Assembly: GCA_016721195.1 (NCBI GenBank)
Contig: JADKIO010000005.1
Location: forward strand, 62,001 to 126,000
DNA length: 64,000 nt
Direction: 5' to 3'
DNA from: Candidatus Geothrix skivensis
GTDB lineage: Bacteria > Acidobacteriota > Holophagae > Holophagales > Holophagaceae
The notes beneath the pieces are model-generated. The model was given only the letters and a program-made list of their open reading frames with translations, did not search any database and was not told the origin of the DNA. Position numbers and translations under genes: made by a program. Below, one piece after another: positions 37,885-47,101 of the stretch; within the stretch, counting starts at the first letter, position 1, and each line of letters begins with the position of its first letter.

Positions 37885-38265
37885 ATGCCCCTCGTCCGCA
37901 TCTCCCACCGCAGCGGCGTGACCGAAGCCTACCGGCAGGCCCTGTCCGAGGGCGTGCAGGAGGCCATGGAAAGCACCGTGAACGTGCCCCCCCACGACCG
38001 CTTCCACATCCTCACCGAGCACGCCGTGGGCCTCTTCTTCGATCCCCACTACCTGGGCATCGAGCGCACGCCGGACTGGGTGGCCATCCAGATCACCCTG
38101 CGGAAGGGCCGCACCGTGGAGATGAAGCAGGCCCTCTACCGGCGCATCGTGGAGAACCTGGTGAAGGCACCGGGCCTGCGCCCGGAGGACGTGCTGATCT
38201 GCCTGGTGGAGAACGACCTGGCGGACTGGTCCTTCGGCATGGGAGTGGCTCAGTATGTCCAGTGA
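37885..38265 (+). CDS. Tautomerase family protein
   Basis: 126-residue member of the tautomerase/MIF superfamily. After Met removal, Pro1 (MPLVRIS) would be the catalytic base. The beta-alpha-beta repeat pattern is consistent with the longer tautomerase_2-like group. The biological substrate is unknown. The ATG follows CAGGAGG. Its end overlaps the start of the arylamine N-acetyltransferase gene by 11 nt, so the two form an operon, possibly acting on aromatic compounds (inference). Confidence 0.88.
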   Translation: MPLVRISHRSGVTEAYRQALSEGVQEAMESTVNVPPHDRFHILTEHAVGLFFDPHYLGIERTPDWVAIQITLRKGRTVEMKQALYRRIVENLVKAPGLRPEDVLICLVENDLADWSFGMGVAQYVQ

Positions 38266-39040
38266 GCTGGACCTGGAGGCCTACCTCCGGCGCATCGGAC
38301 TCGAGGTCGCACCTGCAGTGGACCTGGCGGGCCTGAAGGCCCTGCACCTCGCCCACGCCACCTCGATCCCCTTCGAGAACCTGGATATCCAGATGGGCCT
38401 GCCCATCCGTCTGGACCTGGCCTCCCTGCAGTCCAAGCTGGTGGCCCGCCGCCGGGGCGGCTACTGCTTCGAGCACAACACCCTGTTCCTCGCGGTGCTG
38501 GAAGCCCTCGGGTTCGAGGCCATCCCCTGCGAGGCGCGGGTGCGGCTGGGGGCGACGGAGGTGCTGCCCCGCACCCACATGCTGCTGATCGTCAGGTTGG
38601 GGGGCGCGCCCTGGCTCTGCGACGTGGGCTTCGGCGGGGAGGGCCTGCTGCATCCGGTGCCCATCGATGGCGAAGCCCACCCCCAGTTCCTGAACGCCTA
38701 CCGGGTGGGGGAGGAGGGGGTGCTCCGCGTGCTCCAGTCCTTCCACCACGGCGCCTGGGAGGATCTCTACGCCTTCGAGCCCGAGCCGCGCTTCCCCGTC
38801 GATTTCGAGATGGCCAACCACTACACCAGCACCCATCCCGGATCCCGCTTCCTCAAGACCCTCACGGCCCAGCTGCCGGGCCCCGAGGTGCGGCGCATTC
38901 TCCGCAACCGCGCCTACGCAGAAATTCGAGGGGACCAGGTTGTAGGCCGCGAACTGGCGCCGGAGGAGGTGATCCCTCTCATGCGCGAATCCTTTGGCCT
39001 CGAGATCCCAGAAGAGGCGACGTTCCTGGCCATGCCGTGA
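38255..39040 (+). CDS. nat: Arylamine N-acetyltransferase
   Basis: Acetyl-CoA-dependent N-acetyltransferase (261 aa) with a Cys-His-Asp triad. Cys is in RRGGYCFEHN (about residue 71), His in RTHMLLI (about 108) and Asp in LCDVGFGG (about 124). The family N-terminus (LDLEAYLRRIG) is intact. The likely role is acetylation of arylamines or hydrazines. It is translationally coupled to the tautomerase gene by overlap. Confidence 0.93.
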   Translation: MSSELDLEAYLRRIGLEVAPAVDLAGLKALHLAHATSIPFENLDIQMGLPIRLDLASLQSKLVARRRGGYCFEHNTLFLAVLEALGFEAIPCEARVRLGATEVLPRTHMLLIVRLGGAPWLCDVGFGGEGLLHPVPIDGEAHPQFLNAYRVGEEGVLRVLQSFHHGAWEDLYAFEPEPRFPVDFEMANHYTSTHPGSRFLKTLTAQLPGPEVRRILRNRAYAEIRGDQVVGRELAPEEVIPLMRESFGLEIPEEATFLAMP

Positions 39041-39127
39041 GGGACCTCTCCTGCGGGTGGCCTGGTTAGATTGATGACGGAATCCTAAAGAATCCAGGCA
39101 GGCCGACGATGATGTCCTTGCAAGGTT

Positions 39128-40360
39128 GTGGCAGGGCGACCGGTGTCGTCAGGTCGAGGAGGCTTCTTGGCATTTCCTTCGGTGGCAGCTGGACCCAGGG
39201 GCCACGGGGCCGGCGGCATCAGGATGGTGGTCGGTGTCCTCCTTGCAGTGAACCTCCTGGTGTTGGCCTGCACGGTGGTGATCCTTCGATGGCACCTCCG
39301 CCGCGCTGAGGAGGATGCCGGCCGCATGGCCCAGAACCTGACCCAAGTGTTGGATCGCCAACTCTCCGGGGACCTCCAGAGGATCGACCTGGCCCTGTTC
39401 TCACTCCGGGGCGAGATGACCCGCCAGATGGGCACCGGGTCCATTCAAAAGGAGGCATTGAACGCCTACATCGCCAGCCTCTTCACTCAGTTCCCGCAGC
39501 TGAGCTCCATCCGAACCGCGAATGCCGAGGGACGCATCGACCACGGCATCGGTGTCCAGCCCGGCAGCGCGTTCAGCGTGGCAGACCGGGCCTACTTCGC
39601 CGAGGCCCGGCAGAACCCCAAGGCCGGCTTGCTGATCTCCGAGCCCGTGGTGGGGCGCATCAGCGGACAGTGGGTGATCATCCTTGCCCGACGCATCGAC
39701 CGACTGGACGGCGCGTTCGCGGGAGTTGCCTACGCGGCCATCACCCTGGAGCAGTTCACCCAAGCCATGTCCAGAATCGATCTGGGTCCCCACGGCACCG
39801 TGACCCTGCGTGGCAGACAGCTCGACATCTATGCCAAGTATCCGGTCAACAAAGCCTTGGGGGAGGTGGTCGGGAGGCGGGACATCTCCCTTGCCTTCCA
39901 GACCCTTTTCCAGCAGGGGCACACCTCGGGTGTGTACAAGGCCCAGGGTGGGTTCGATGGCGTCGAGCGGACCTTCGCCTTCACCAGGGTCGGTCAGTAC
40001 CCGCTTTATATCCACGTGGGCCTGGGCTCAGAGGACTACCTGGCCCGGTGGCGGACCGTGGCACGCTGGAGCTGGACGCTTGCAGGGTTGTTCACCCTGC
40101 TCACCTCTGGCCTGGCCTGGTTGCTGCATCTGGCCTGGAAGCGGGAACAGGAGCGGGCCCTGGAAGAGGTTCAGGTGTTGCAGGGCCTTCTGCCCATCTG
40201 CGCCAGTTGCAAGAAGATCCGGGATGACGCCGGGTATTGGAATCAGATCGAGTCCTATGTGCAGGCCCACTCCGCCGCCACCTTCACCCATGGCATCTGC
40301 CCGGATTGCATGGCGAAGATGTATCCCGAGCTGCCCTTGCGAGACCGCTCGAAGCCCTGA
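39128..40360 (+). CDS. Cache-domain sensor with Cys-rich C-terminal tail
   Basis: 410-residue membrane sensor. TM1 is at about residues 33-53, a periplasmic dCache-type ligand-binding region spans about 60-305 (VADRAYFAEARQN, GVYKAQGGFDGVERTFAF), and TM2 is near 315-335. The cytoplasmic part has no kinase, GGDEF, EAL or MCP domain. It ends in a ~60-residue module with LPICASCKKIRDDAGYWNQI and ICPDCMAKMYPEL: CxxC twice, likely metal-binding. The same tail is common at the ends of sensor kinases. Start is uncertain: GTG 39128 is used, and ATG 39224 directly before TM1 is an alternative. Confidence 0.82.
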   Translation: MAGRPVSSGRGGFLAFPSVAAGPRGHGAGGIRMVVGVLLAVNLLVLACTVVILRWHLRRAEEDAGRMAQNLTQVLDRQLSGDLQRIDLALFSLRGEMTRQMGTGSIQKEALNAYIASLFTQFPQLSSIRTANAEGRIDHGIGVQPGSAFSVADRAYFAEARQNPKAGLLISEPVVGRISGQWVIILARRIDRLDGAFAGVAYAAITLEQFTQAMSRIDLGPHGTVTLRGRQLDIYAKYPVNKALGEVVGRRDISLAFQTLFQQGHTSGVYKAQGGFDGVERTFAFTRVGQYPLYIHVGLGSEDYLARWRTVARWSWTLAGLFTLLTSGLAWLLHLAWKREQERALEEVQVLQGLLPICASCKKIRDDAGYWNQIESYVQAHSAATFTHGICPDCMAKMYPELPLRDRSKP

Positions 40361-40364
40361 CTTC

Positions 40365-41036
40365 CTACCAGGGGATCTGCGCGCCATCCCGCCAGAAGCC
40401 ACCCGTCAGCCCGGGATTGGCCTTCAGCACCAGCCAGAGAATGCTGTCGGCACCCTGCTGAAGGCTGCGGGGGGCCTCGGGACCGCCCATGTCCGTGCGC
40501 ACCCAGCCCGGGCAGACAGCGTTCACCGCAATGCCCCGGGGCTTCAGGGCCTCGGCCAGCTGCACGGTGAGGGCGTTGAGGGCAGTCTTGGAGATGCAGT
40601 AGGCGGGCGACCAGGTGGAGGGGACGGACAACTGGCCGCCACCGCTGCTCACGTTCACGATGCGGGCGCCCCTGGCCATCATCGGCGCGAAGGCCTGGGC
40701 CAGGCGCAGAGGCCCCAGGCAGTTGGTCTCCAGGGTCCGTTGCAGCAGGTCCCCATCCAGGGAGAGCACATCGCTCCGGTCATCCAGCAGGATGGCCGCG
40801 TTGTTCACCAGGACGTCCAGCCGGCCGAAGCGCTCCTGCACGGTGGTTGCGGCGGCCGTGATGGAAGCTGGATCGGCCACATCCAGGCACAGCACTTCGA
40901 CGCCTGGAAGGGGCTTCATCCCGGCGGGATCCCGGACGCCCGCCAGCACGGTGAAGCCTTCGTCCACGAGGCGGCGGGCGACTTCCCGACCCAGGCCCCG
41001 GGAGGCGCCGGTGACGAGGACGACAGCTGCGCTCAA
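40365..41036 (-). CDS. Short-chain dehydrogenase/reductase
   Basis: Classical SDR oxidoreductase, about 223 aa. Cofactor motif TGASRGLG at the N-terminus, structural NNAA, and active-site Ser (NVSSGGG) with YCISK supplying Tyr and Lys. The NAD(P) preference and substrate are not evident. A TTG start at 41036 is preferred because GGGGAGGG stands four bases upstream; an ATG 18 nt further upstream would leave only 14 nt to the divergent ybaK gene. Confidence 0.9.
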   Translation of the reverse strand: MSAAVVLVTGASRGLGREVARRLVDEGFTVLAGVRDPAGMKPLPGVEVLCLDVADPASITAAATTVQERFGRLDVLVNNAAILLDDRSDVLSLDGDLLQRTLETNCLGPLRLAQAFAPMMARGARIVNVSSGGGQLSVPSTWSPAYCISKTALNALTVQLAEALKPRGIAVNAVCPGWVRTDMGGPEAPRSLQQGADSILWLVLKANPGLTGGFWRDGAQIPW

Positions 41037-41068
41037 GGTCCCTCCCCTGGTCATGGAATGATAGGCCC

Positions 41069-41548
41069 ATGTCCAAGGCGCCCTCCACCCAGGCCACCCG
41101 CCTCCTGAAGCAGGCGGGCATCCCGTTCACCGAGCACCTCTACCGCTACCAGGACCACGGCGGCACCAGGGTGAGCGCCCAGGAACTGGGGGTGGAGGAG
41201 CATGCGGTGATCAAGACGCTGGTGATGGAGGACGAGCAGGGCGCGCCGCTCCTCATCCTCATGCACGGAGACCGGGAAGTGAGCACGAAGGAACTGGCCC
41301 GCCAGATCGGAGCCCGGAGCGTGCAGCCCTGCAAGCCCGAAGTGGCCAACCGGCACAGTGGCTACCTGGTGGGGGGCACCAGCCCCCTGGGCACGAAGAA
41401 GGCCCTGCCCATCCACGCCGAGGCCAGCATCTTCGACCTGCCGCGCATCTACCTCAACGGTGGCAGCCGGGGGTTTCTGGTGGGGATTGCTCCGAAGGAC
41501 CTGGAGGGGCTGGTGAAGGTGAACCACGTGAGCGTGGCGATTGCATAA
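41069..41548 (+). CDS. ybaK: Cys-tRNA(Pro)/Cys-tRNA(Cys) deacylase-type protein
   Basis: YbaK/EbsC family of editing domains (159 aa); hydrolyses Cys mischarged on tRNA-Pro in trans to ProRS. Family features: KTLVMEDE (conserved Lys), HGDREVSTKELARQIG, YLVGGTSPLGTKK (the GxxSP-type loop) and the C-terminal GSRGFLVGI. The length is normal. It is divergent from the SDR gene. Confidence 0.92.
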   Translation: MSKAPSTQATRLLKQAGIPFTEHLYRYQDHGGTRVSAQELGVEEHAVIKTLVMEDEQGAPLLILMHGDREVSTKELARQIGARSVQPCKPEVANRHSGYLVGGTSPLGTKKALPIHAEASIFDLPRIYLNGGSRGFLVGIAPKDLEGLVKVNHVSVAIA

Positions 41549-41672
41549 GCCCAGACCCGCAATTGCTTTGGACTGCCCGGCCAGTGGGAGCCGGGCCCGT
41601 TCACGAATATCAATGTTGTTACACGAATGAACCTCCTGGTGTAGGCTGGCCTCCCCATTCCAAGGAGCAGAC

Positions 41673-42395
41673 ATGACCAAGACGATGCTCTCCCTCCTGC
41701 TTGCACTGCCGCTGGCGGCCCAGGCACCTGCCTCCAAGACTCCCACACCCGTCGCGGTCGAGCCCACCGTGGGGGTGGCCATGGACGGCACCTACCAGTG
41801 GGTGCCCGCCCAGTTCATCGGCGCCGCCGAGGCCATGCCCGAGGAGACGTTCGACTTCGCCCCCACCCAGGGCGAGTTCAAGGGCGTGAAGACCTTCGCC
41901 CAGCAGGTGAAGCATGTTTCCGCCGTGAACTTCTTCCTCGCCGCCCAGATCCTGGGCGAGAAGCCTCCGGCCGAAGTGGGCAATCCGGAGATGGGCCCCG
42001 ACAGCCTCAAGACCAAGGCCGAGATCGTGAAGTACATGAAGGACTCCTTCGCCTACGCCCGCAAAGCCATCCAGAGCATCACGGCCCAGAACGGCGGGCG
42101 CTCGGTGAAGAACCCCTTCGGCCAGGGCCCGGACCTGACCCCCATCGGCATGGCCACACTGCTCTCCTTCCACGGCATGGATCACTACGGCCAGATGGTG
42201 GAGTACCTCCGCATGAACGGCATCGTGCCCCCGCCAGCCGCCCGAAGCCCATGTCCTGAGGTTTTCGATCACCTCCATGCCAGGGAGGAGAACGATTCTC
42301 GGATGGGCGACCGGGTCCGATTGATCAGCCCTGGTCACCCTCGTAGGCCCGTATCAGCCAGGGCAGGGCGATCTTCAGATCAGCTTCGCCGGTGA
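41673..42395 (+). CDS. Exported DinB-family protein, C-terminus probably frameshifted
   Basis: DinB-fold protein with a signal peptide (1-18, LALPLAAQA). Metal ligands are likely in VKHVSAVNFF and SFHGMDHYGQM (HxxxH). The fold ends near residue 188 (RMNGIVPP). From there the frame reads 50 extra residues of poor composition and runs 71 nt into the convergent gene. Adding one C to the C-run at 42228-42232 restores a natural ending (IVPPASRPKPMS) that stops at 42259. Either a real frameshift or a homopolymer sequencing error would explain this. Confidence 0.82.
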   Translation: MTKTMLSLLLALPLAAQAPASKTPTPVAVEPTVGVAMDGTYQWVPAQFIGAAEAMPEETFDFAPTQGEFKGVKTFAQQVKHVSAVNFFLAAQILGEKPPAEVGNPEMGPDSLKTKAEIVKYMKDSFAYARKAIQSITAQNGGRSVKNPFGQGPDLTPIGMATLLSFHGMDHYGQMVEYLRMNGIVPPPAARSPCPEVFDHLHAREENDSRMGDRVRLISPGHPRRPVSARAGRSSDQLRR

Positions 42396-42954
42396 CCTCG
42401 AGTTTGTGCGTGATGCGGTCCTTCTTCGCGAAGCCGCCGGTTTCTTTCAGGCTGCCAGTGGGATCCTGCACCGAGGCCGGATCCCCCAGAGCGAGTCCCA
42501 GGTCGAGCCGCGACGCGAAGGGCTTCACTTCCGCGAAGACATGCTCACGGTAGAAGGGCACGATGGTTTCGCAGGGGCAGACCTTCACGTCCGGCCCCAG
42601 GCCGCGGACGAGTTGGACAATGCCCTTGAAGAGGGGACGCAGGGTGGCCTTCCTGCCGCTGTACTGACCATCCACATGACCCGGAGCCGCGGCAAGGTAG
42701 CCTTCCGGGGTGTCATCGAAGGCGTGGCCTGGATCAACGCTGGCCCGTTTGAGCACCAGCCCGGCCTGGGTCGCCCCGAGACCCCTGGCCTTAAGCCAGG
42801 CCTTGGGGTCTGCAGGAGCCTCCCTGCGCAGGAGGTCGGACCACTCCTCCGCCGTGTGCCCGGTCTTCGCGCTGAGATTGGCCAGGATCGCCTGTACGTA
42901 GACGATGCTCGGGTGAACATCGTAAGTCCCTGGAACGTGCGTGGATTGAGCCAT
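42325..42954 (-). CDS. DUF4287/DUF5655 domain protein
   Basis: 209-residue cytoplasmic protein. The N-terminal half (YVQAILANLSAKTGHTAEEW) matches the DUF4287 pattern; the C-terminal half (LRPLFKGIVQLVRGLGPDV and FASRLDLGLALG) matches DUF5655. Neither has an established biochemical role. The ATG is preceded by GGAGG. Its 3' end overlaps the extended, probably erroneous, tail of the convergent DinB gene; this gene's own end looks normal. Confidence 0.85.
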   Translation of the reverse strand: MAQSTHVPGTYDVHPSIVYVQAILANLSAKTGHTAEEWSDLLRREAPADPKAWLKARGLGATQAGLVLKRASVDPGHAFDDTPEGYLAAAPGHVDGQYSGRKATLRPLFKGIVQLVRGLGPDVKVCPCETIVPFYREHVFAEVKPFASRLDLGLALGDPASVQDPTGSLKETGGFAKKDRITHKLEVTGEADLKIALPWLIRAYEGDQG

Positions 42955-43086
42955 GGTGGGACCTCCAGCAGGTAGGGGCCCCTGTGATTCCCGTCATCGT
43001 TCTCTCCGGGAGGGGCCGGGCTCCATGCTACCTTCCCTCCAAACCCAAAGCCTTCCACTCACATCCTCTCGAGCCAGGAGTCGTCC

Positions 43087-45018
43087 ATGAGCGACGTGGA
43101 AATCAGCATCACTCAGCAGGCGACCATCGAGGCGCTGCAGAAGGGCGAAGCCCCCATCCCCATGCGCGGCTGGCTGGCCAAGCAGGCGGCCATCAACTAC
43201 GAGGTGGAGCGGGCCCTGGCCGAGGATGACCCAGCCACGTTCTGGGCGGAAAAGGCCAAGGCCCTGGACTGGGCCGAGCCCTGGACGAAGGTCCTTGAGT
43301 TCAACCCGCCCAACCACGCGTGGTTCATCGGCGGCAAGCTCAACGCCACCGTGAACTGCATCGACCGCCACGTGCACAGCGACCGGCGCAACAAGGCCGC
43401 CCTGATCTGGGTGGGCGAGGACGGCGATGAGCGCACCTACACCTACAACCGCCTCTACCGCGAGATGAACCGCTTCGCCAATACCCTCAAGCGCCTGGGG
43501 GTGCAGAAGGGGGACCGGGTCATCCTCTACATGCCGCTCACCCCCGAGGGCATCATCTCCATGTTGGCCTGCGCCCGCATCGGCGCCATCCACAGCGTGG
43601 TCTACGCGGGCATGGGTGCCCTGGCCCTGCGCACGCGCATCGAGGATGCCGGGGCCAAGGTGGTGGTCTGCTCCGACTTCACCTACCGCCGGGGCAAGGC
43701 CATCGCCCTCAAGCCCATCGTGGACGAGGCCGTGCGCGACCTGGCTTCCGTCGATCACGTGATCGTCCACCGGCGGGGCTCCCGGCCCGGCGACGCCCCC
43801 GTGACCTTTGCCAGCGAGCGGGAGAAGGACTTCTACGACATCCAGCGGGGCCGGGAGATCCACTGCGATCCGGAGATGGTGGACGCCGAGCATCCCCTGT
43901 TCATCCTCTACACCAGCGGGACGACCGGGAAGCCGAAGGGCGTGGTCCATACCACGGGTGGCTACCTGGTGGGCGTGAACTACCTCAGCCGGGCCTTCTA
44001 CCAGATCCAGGAACGGGACATCTACTGGAGCACCTCCGACATCGGCTGGGTGGTGGGCCACAGCTTCATCGTCTACGGCCCCATGAGCATTGGCGCCACG
44101 GTGCTCTGCCGCGAGGGTGCCCCTGACTTCCCGAGCCCCGAGGTGACCTGGGAGATCTGCGAGCGCTTCGGCGTCAACGTGATGTTCACGGCCCCCACCG
44201 CCGTCCGCATGTGGATGAGCCACGGTTCCGAGGCCCCCGGGAAGTTCGATCTCTCCAGGCTGCGCCTCATGGCCTGCGCCGGGGAGCCCCTCAACCCCGA
44301 GGCGCACCGCTGGGCCCAGGCGCACCTGGTGGGCCAGGGCAACGGGCAGGTGGTGGACAACTGGTGGCAGACCGAGATCGCTGGCCCCGTCATCGGCACC
44401 CTGCCCACCTTCGAGGTCCGACCCGGCAAGGCCGGCAAGGCCATGCCCGGCGCCCAGTTGGCGGTGGTGAACAAGGACGGGACGCCGGTGCCCGATGGCC
44501 AGGGGGGGTTGCTGGTCATCCGGTTCCCGCTGCCCTACATGCTGCGGACCGTGTGGAACGATCACAAGCGTTACGAGGACTACTGGAAGGAGATCCCGGG
44601 CTTCTACACCGTGGGCGATGTGGCCGTGAAGGATCCTGATGGCTACTTCGCCGTGCTGGGCCGCTCGGACGATGTGCTGAACGTGGCCGGCCACCGCATC
44701 GGCACCTCCGATGTGGAAGGCTCCCTCATCCGCCATCCCGCCGTGGCCGAAAGCGCGGTGGTGGGGCTGCCCGATCCCATCAAGGGCGAGCGCATCGTGG
44801 CCTTCGTGGTGGTGCGAGCGGGCATGGCCACGGGCCCCGGCCTCATTGCCAGCCTCAAGGATCACGTCCGCGAGGACCTGGGGGGCATCGCCATGCCCAG
44901 CGAGATCCAGATCCGCGCCAGCCTTCCCAAGACCCGCTCGGGCAAGATCCTGCGCCGGGCCCTCAAGGCCGAGGCCCTGGGGCAGGACCCGGGAGACCTC
45001 AGTACCCTGGCGGATTAA
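43087..45018 (+). CDS. acs: Acetyl-CoA synthetase family, AMP-forming acyl-CoA ligase
   Basis: ANL-superfamily ligase of 643 aa with the acetyl-CoA-synthetase N-terminal domain (PATFWAEKAKALDW). Key motifs: P-loop YTSGTTGKPKGVVH (about 276-289), WWQTEIAG in the acyl pocket region, YTVGDVAVKD, and the C-terminal Lys in LPKTRSGKILRR, the residue usually regulated by acetylation. The pocket sequence EIAGPVIGT differs from classical Acs (ETGG), so propionate or another short acid may be used. The stop is followed directly by a repeat element. Confidence 0.9.
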   Translation: MSDVEISITQQATIEALQKGEAPIPMRGWLAKQAAINYEVERALAEDDPATFWAEKAKALDWAEPWTKVLEFNPPNHAWFIGGKLNATVNCIDRHVHSDRRNKAALIWVGEDGDERTYTYNRLYREMNRFANTLKRLGVQKGDRVILYMPLTPEGIISMLACARIGAIHSVVYAGMGALALRTRIEDAGAKVVVCSDFTYRRGKAIALKPIVDEAVRDLASVDHVIVHRRGSRPGDAPVTFASEREKDFYDIQRGREIHCDPEMVDAEHPLFILYTSGTTGKPKGVVHTTGGYLVGVNYLSRAFYQIQERDIYWSTSDIGWVVGHSFIVYGPMSIGATVLCREGAPDFPSPEVTWEICERFGVNVMFTAPTAVRMWMSHGSEAPGKFDLSRLRLMACAGEPLNPEAHRWAQAHLVGQGNGQVVDNWWQTEIAGPVIGTLPTFEVRPGKAGKAMPGAQLAVVNKDGTPVPDGQGGLLVIRFPLPYMLRTVWNDHKRYEDYWKEIPGFYTVGDVAVKDPDGYFAVLGRSDDVLNVAGHRIGTSDVEGSLIRHPAVAESAVVGLPDPIKGERIVAFVVVRAGMATGPGLIASLKDHVREDLGGIAMPSEIQIRASLPKTRSGKILRRALKAEALGQDPGDLSTLAD

Positions 45019-45020
45019 TG

Positions 45021-45288
45021 CTCTCCGGGGGTTCCCCTCGCGGCGCATGCGCCGCGAGGATCTAGTGGCACGCTCCGCTTCGCTGCGCGCCTCCATGTCA
45101 CGCGGCGCCATGCGCCGTTTCCGCTCCCCTCTTGGCTCGCGGACATGGAGCCTCCCCCCGGACCCCCGCCCTCGGCCCGGCGGGGCCGTGCCTCGCTTTG
45201 TCACTTCCTCCAGGGTTATTAACTGTCCGGGGGTTCCCCTAGCGGCGCATGCGCCGTGAGGATCTAAGGGCACGCTCCGCTTTGCTGC
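45021..45288. repeat. Intergenic palindromic element, two 66-bp direct copies
   Basis: Copies at 45021-45086 and 45223-45288 differ at about six positions. Each carries a GC palindrome; the first is perfect over 22 bp (45037-45058, CTCGCGGCGCA and its complement). The 5' edge begins two bases after the acs TAA (TAATGCTCTCCGGGGG), matching the edge of the element at 56.3 kb. The 310-bp gap before the DUF2231 gene holds no gene. Confidence 0.9.
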
Positions 45289-45328
45289 TGGCCCGCGTAG
45301 ACTGAGTGACCCCAACCGCAGGAGCCCC

Positions 45329-45814
45329 ATGCCGCCCTGGAACCACATCCACCCGGCCCTCGTCCACTTCCCCATTGCGCTGCTGACCGTGGCACCGCTG
45401 CTGGTGCTGGTGGGCCTGCTGTGGCCCGCCCAGCGGCGGGGCATCCACGCCTCGGCCCTGGCGCTGCTGGTGCTCGGGGTGGCCGGCCTGTTCCTGGCCA
45501 TGGAAAGCGGCGAGGCAGTGGAGCGCTACGCCCGCGCCACGCCGGCCCTCCTGGCCGGAGTGCGGGAACACGAACTGCTGGCCCAGAAGACGACGCTGGT
45601 CTTCGGGATGCTGGCGCTGGCCTTCGCGGTGCTGTGGGGTCTGCCCCTGCTGCGGAAGCGTGAGCTGACCCGTCCCCTTGAGCTGGGCCTGATGTTTGTC
45701 TGGCTGTTGCTGAGTGCCGGCGGTGTCCTTGCCCTGGGCCTCACGGGCCACGCCGGGGGCCACCTGGTCCACGACCTGCACACCCACGCGGGCCCCGAGC
45801 CGCCCCTGCGCTGA
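45329..45814 (+). CDS. DUF2231 integral membrane protein
   Basis: 161-residue protein with four hydrophobic segments (about 12-30, 43-58, 88-106, 118-136). The N-terminal IHPALVHFPIALL is the DUF2231 hallmark. Conserved His residues at helix ends (HPALVHF, GHAGGHLVHDLH) have led to suggestions of heme or metal binding in this family; none is shown here. A TAGACT box at 45298 and the ATG fit a short leader. It is 47 nt upstream of ampG. Confidence 0.87.
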   Translation: MPPWNHIHPALVHFPIALLTVAPLLVLVGLLWPAQRRGIHASALALLVLGVAGLFLAMESGEAVERYARATPALLAGVREHELLAQKTTLVFGMLALAFAVLWGLPLLRKRELTRPLELGLMFVWLLLSAGGVLALGLTGHAGGHLVHDLHTHAGPEPPLR

Positions 45815-45861
45815 ACCACCACCAACCGGACAGCAGGGCTGCGGTCCCGCTACCATCTCCC

Positions 45862-47076
45862 ATGCCGCCGCGCCGACTGGTCTCCCTTGTGCTCCTGGGC
45901 TTCGCCTCGGGGCTACCCCTCTTCCTGACGGGATCGACCCTGAAGGCCTGGATGACCGACGAGGGCCTCAGCCTGGCCACCATCGGCCTCTTCAGCTTCG
46001 TGACCCTGCCCTACAGCCTGAAGGTGTTCTGGGCGCCCTTCCTGGACCGCTTCGCCCTGCCGGGGCTGGGGCGTCGCCGGGGCTGGATGCTGGCCACCCA
46101 GGGGGCCATGGCCCTGGCCCTGGTGCTGCTGGCCCGGACCCAGCCCCACCTGGACCTGCTGCGCGTGGTGATCCTGGCCCTGGCGGTGGCGGTGGCCAGC
46201 GCCACCTTCGATATCGCCGTGGATGCCTGGCGGGCGGAGGCGCTGGACCAGAAGCACCTGGGCCTGGGCAACAGCATCCACATCGCCGCCTACCGCGTGG
46301 CCATGCTGGTGAGCGGGGGCTTGGCCCTCATCCTGGCCCAGGCCTTCGGGTGGCGGACCACGTACCTGGGCATGGCCCTTCTGACGGTGCTCGGCATGGC
46401 CGGCACCTGGCTGGCCAGCAACACCGATGACGTGGCCAAGGCGCCCCGCACCCTCCGGGAAGCCATCGCCGGACCCCTGAAGGACCTGCTCCAGCGCAAG
46501 GGCATCGGCTACCTCCTGGCCTTCGCCGTGTGCTACAAGCTGGGGGACTGGCTGGCGGAATCCATGACCATCCCCTTCCTGCTCCGGGGCATGGGCTTCA
46601 CGAAGATGCAGATCGGCACCGTGCAGAAGACCACGGCCATGGTGGCCATCATCCTGGGGGGGCTCCTCGGTGGCTGGATGCTCACCCGCATGAGCCTGCG
46701 CAAGGCCCTCTGGATCTGCGGCTTCCTGCAGGCCGGCAGCATCCTCGGCTTCTGGGTCATCTCGCTGCTGGGTCCCCGCCTGCCCCTGCTGGTGGCGGCG
46801 AATTCCCTTGAAAACCTGGCCTACGGCATGGGCGGCAGCGCCTTCGCGGCCCTGCTCATGGGCAGCTGCAACCGCAGCTACACCGGCACCCAGTACGCCC
46901 TCTTCAGTGCCCTGATGGCGCTGCCCCGCACCCTGTTTGCGGGGGGAACGGGCTTCCTGGCCGACCGGGTAGGCTGGACGCTCTACTTCCCCCTCTGCGC
47001 CGCCGCGGCCATTCCGGGCCTGCTGTTGCTCCTCCTGTATGACCGCTGGGGACTCCCCGAAGAAGCCCAGTCATGA
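45862..47076 (+). CDS. ampG: AmpG-type muropeptide permease
   Basis: MFS transporter of 404 aa with 12 predicted helices. It imports anhydro-muropeptides for peptidoglycan recycling. The AmpG N-terminus (LLGFASGLPLFLTGSTLKAWM) and FWAPFLDRF are diagnostic, as are ATFDIAVDAWR and GSCNRSYTGTQYALFSALM. There is no ampD or nagZ neighbour. The downstream gene starts 25 nt after the stop. Confidence 0.92.
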   Translation: MPPRRLVSLVLLGFASGLPLFLTGSTLKAWMTDEGLSLATIGLFSFVTLPYSLKVFWAPFLDRFALPGLGRRRGWMLATQGAMALALVLLARTQPHLDLLRVVILALAVAVASATFDIAVDAWRAEALDQKHLGLGNSIHIAAYRVAMLVSGGLALILAQAFGWRTTYLGMALLTVLGMAGTWLASNTDDVAKAPRTLREAIAGPLKDLLQRKGIGYLLAFAVCYKLGDWLAESMTIPFLLRGMGFTKMQIGTVQKTTAMVAIILGGLLGGWMLTRMSLRKALWICGFLQAGSILGFWVISLLGPRLPLLVAANSLENLAYGMGGSAFAALLMGSCNRSYTGTQYALFSALMALPRTLFAGGTGFLADRVGWTLYFPLCAAAAIPGLLLLLLYDRWGLPEEAQS

Positions 47077-47101
47077 CAAAGTCATCTCCTCCGGAGGCCC
47101 C

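Noticed and set aside
41575..41596. GC hairpin downstream of ybaK
   Set aside because: The stem is only 6 bp, the loop is long and no T-run follows; a terminator call is not supported.
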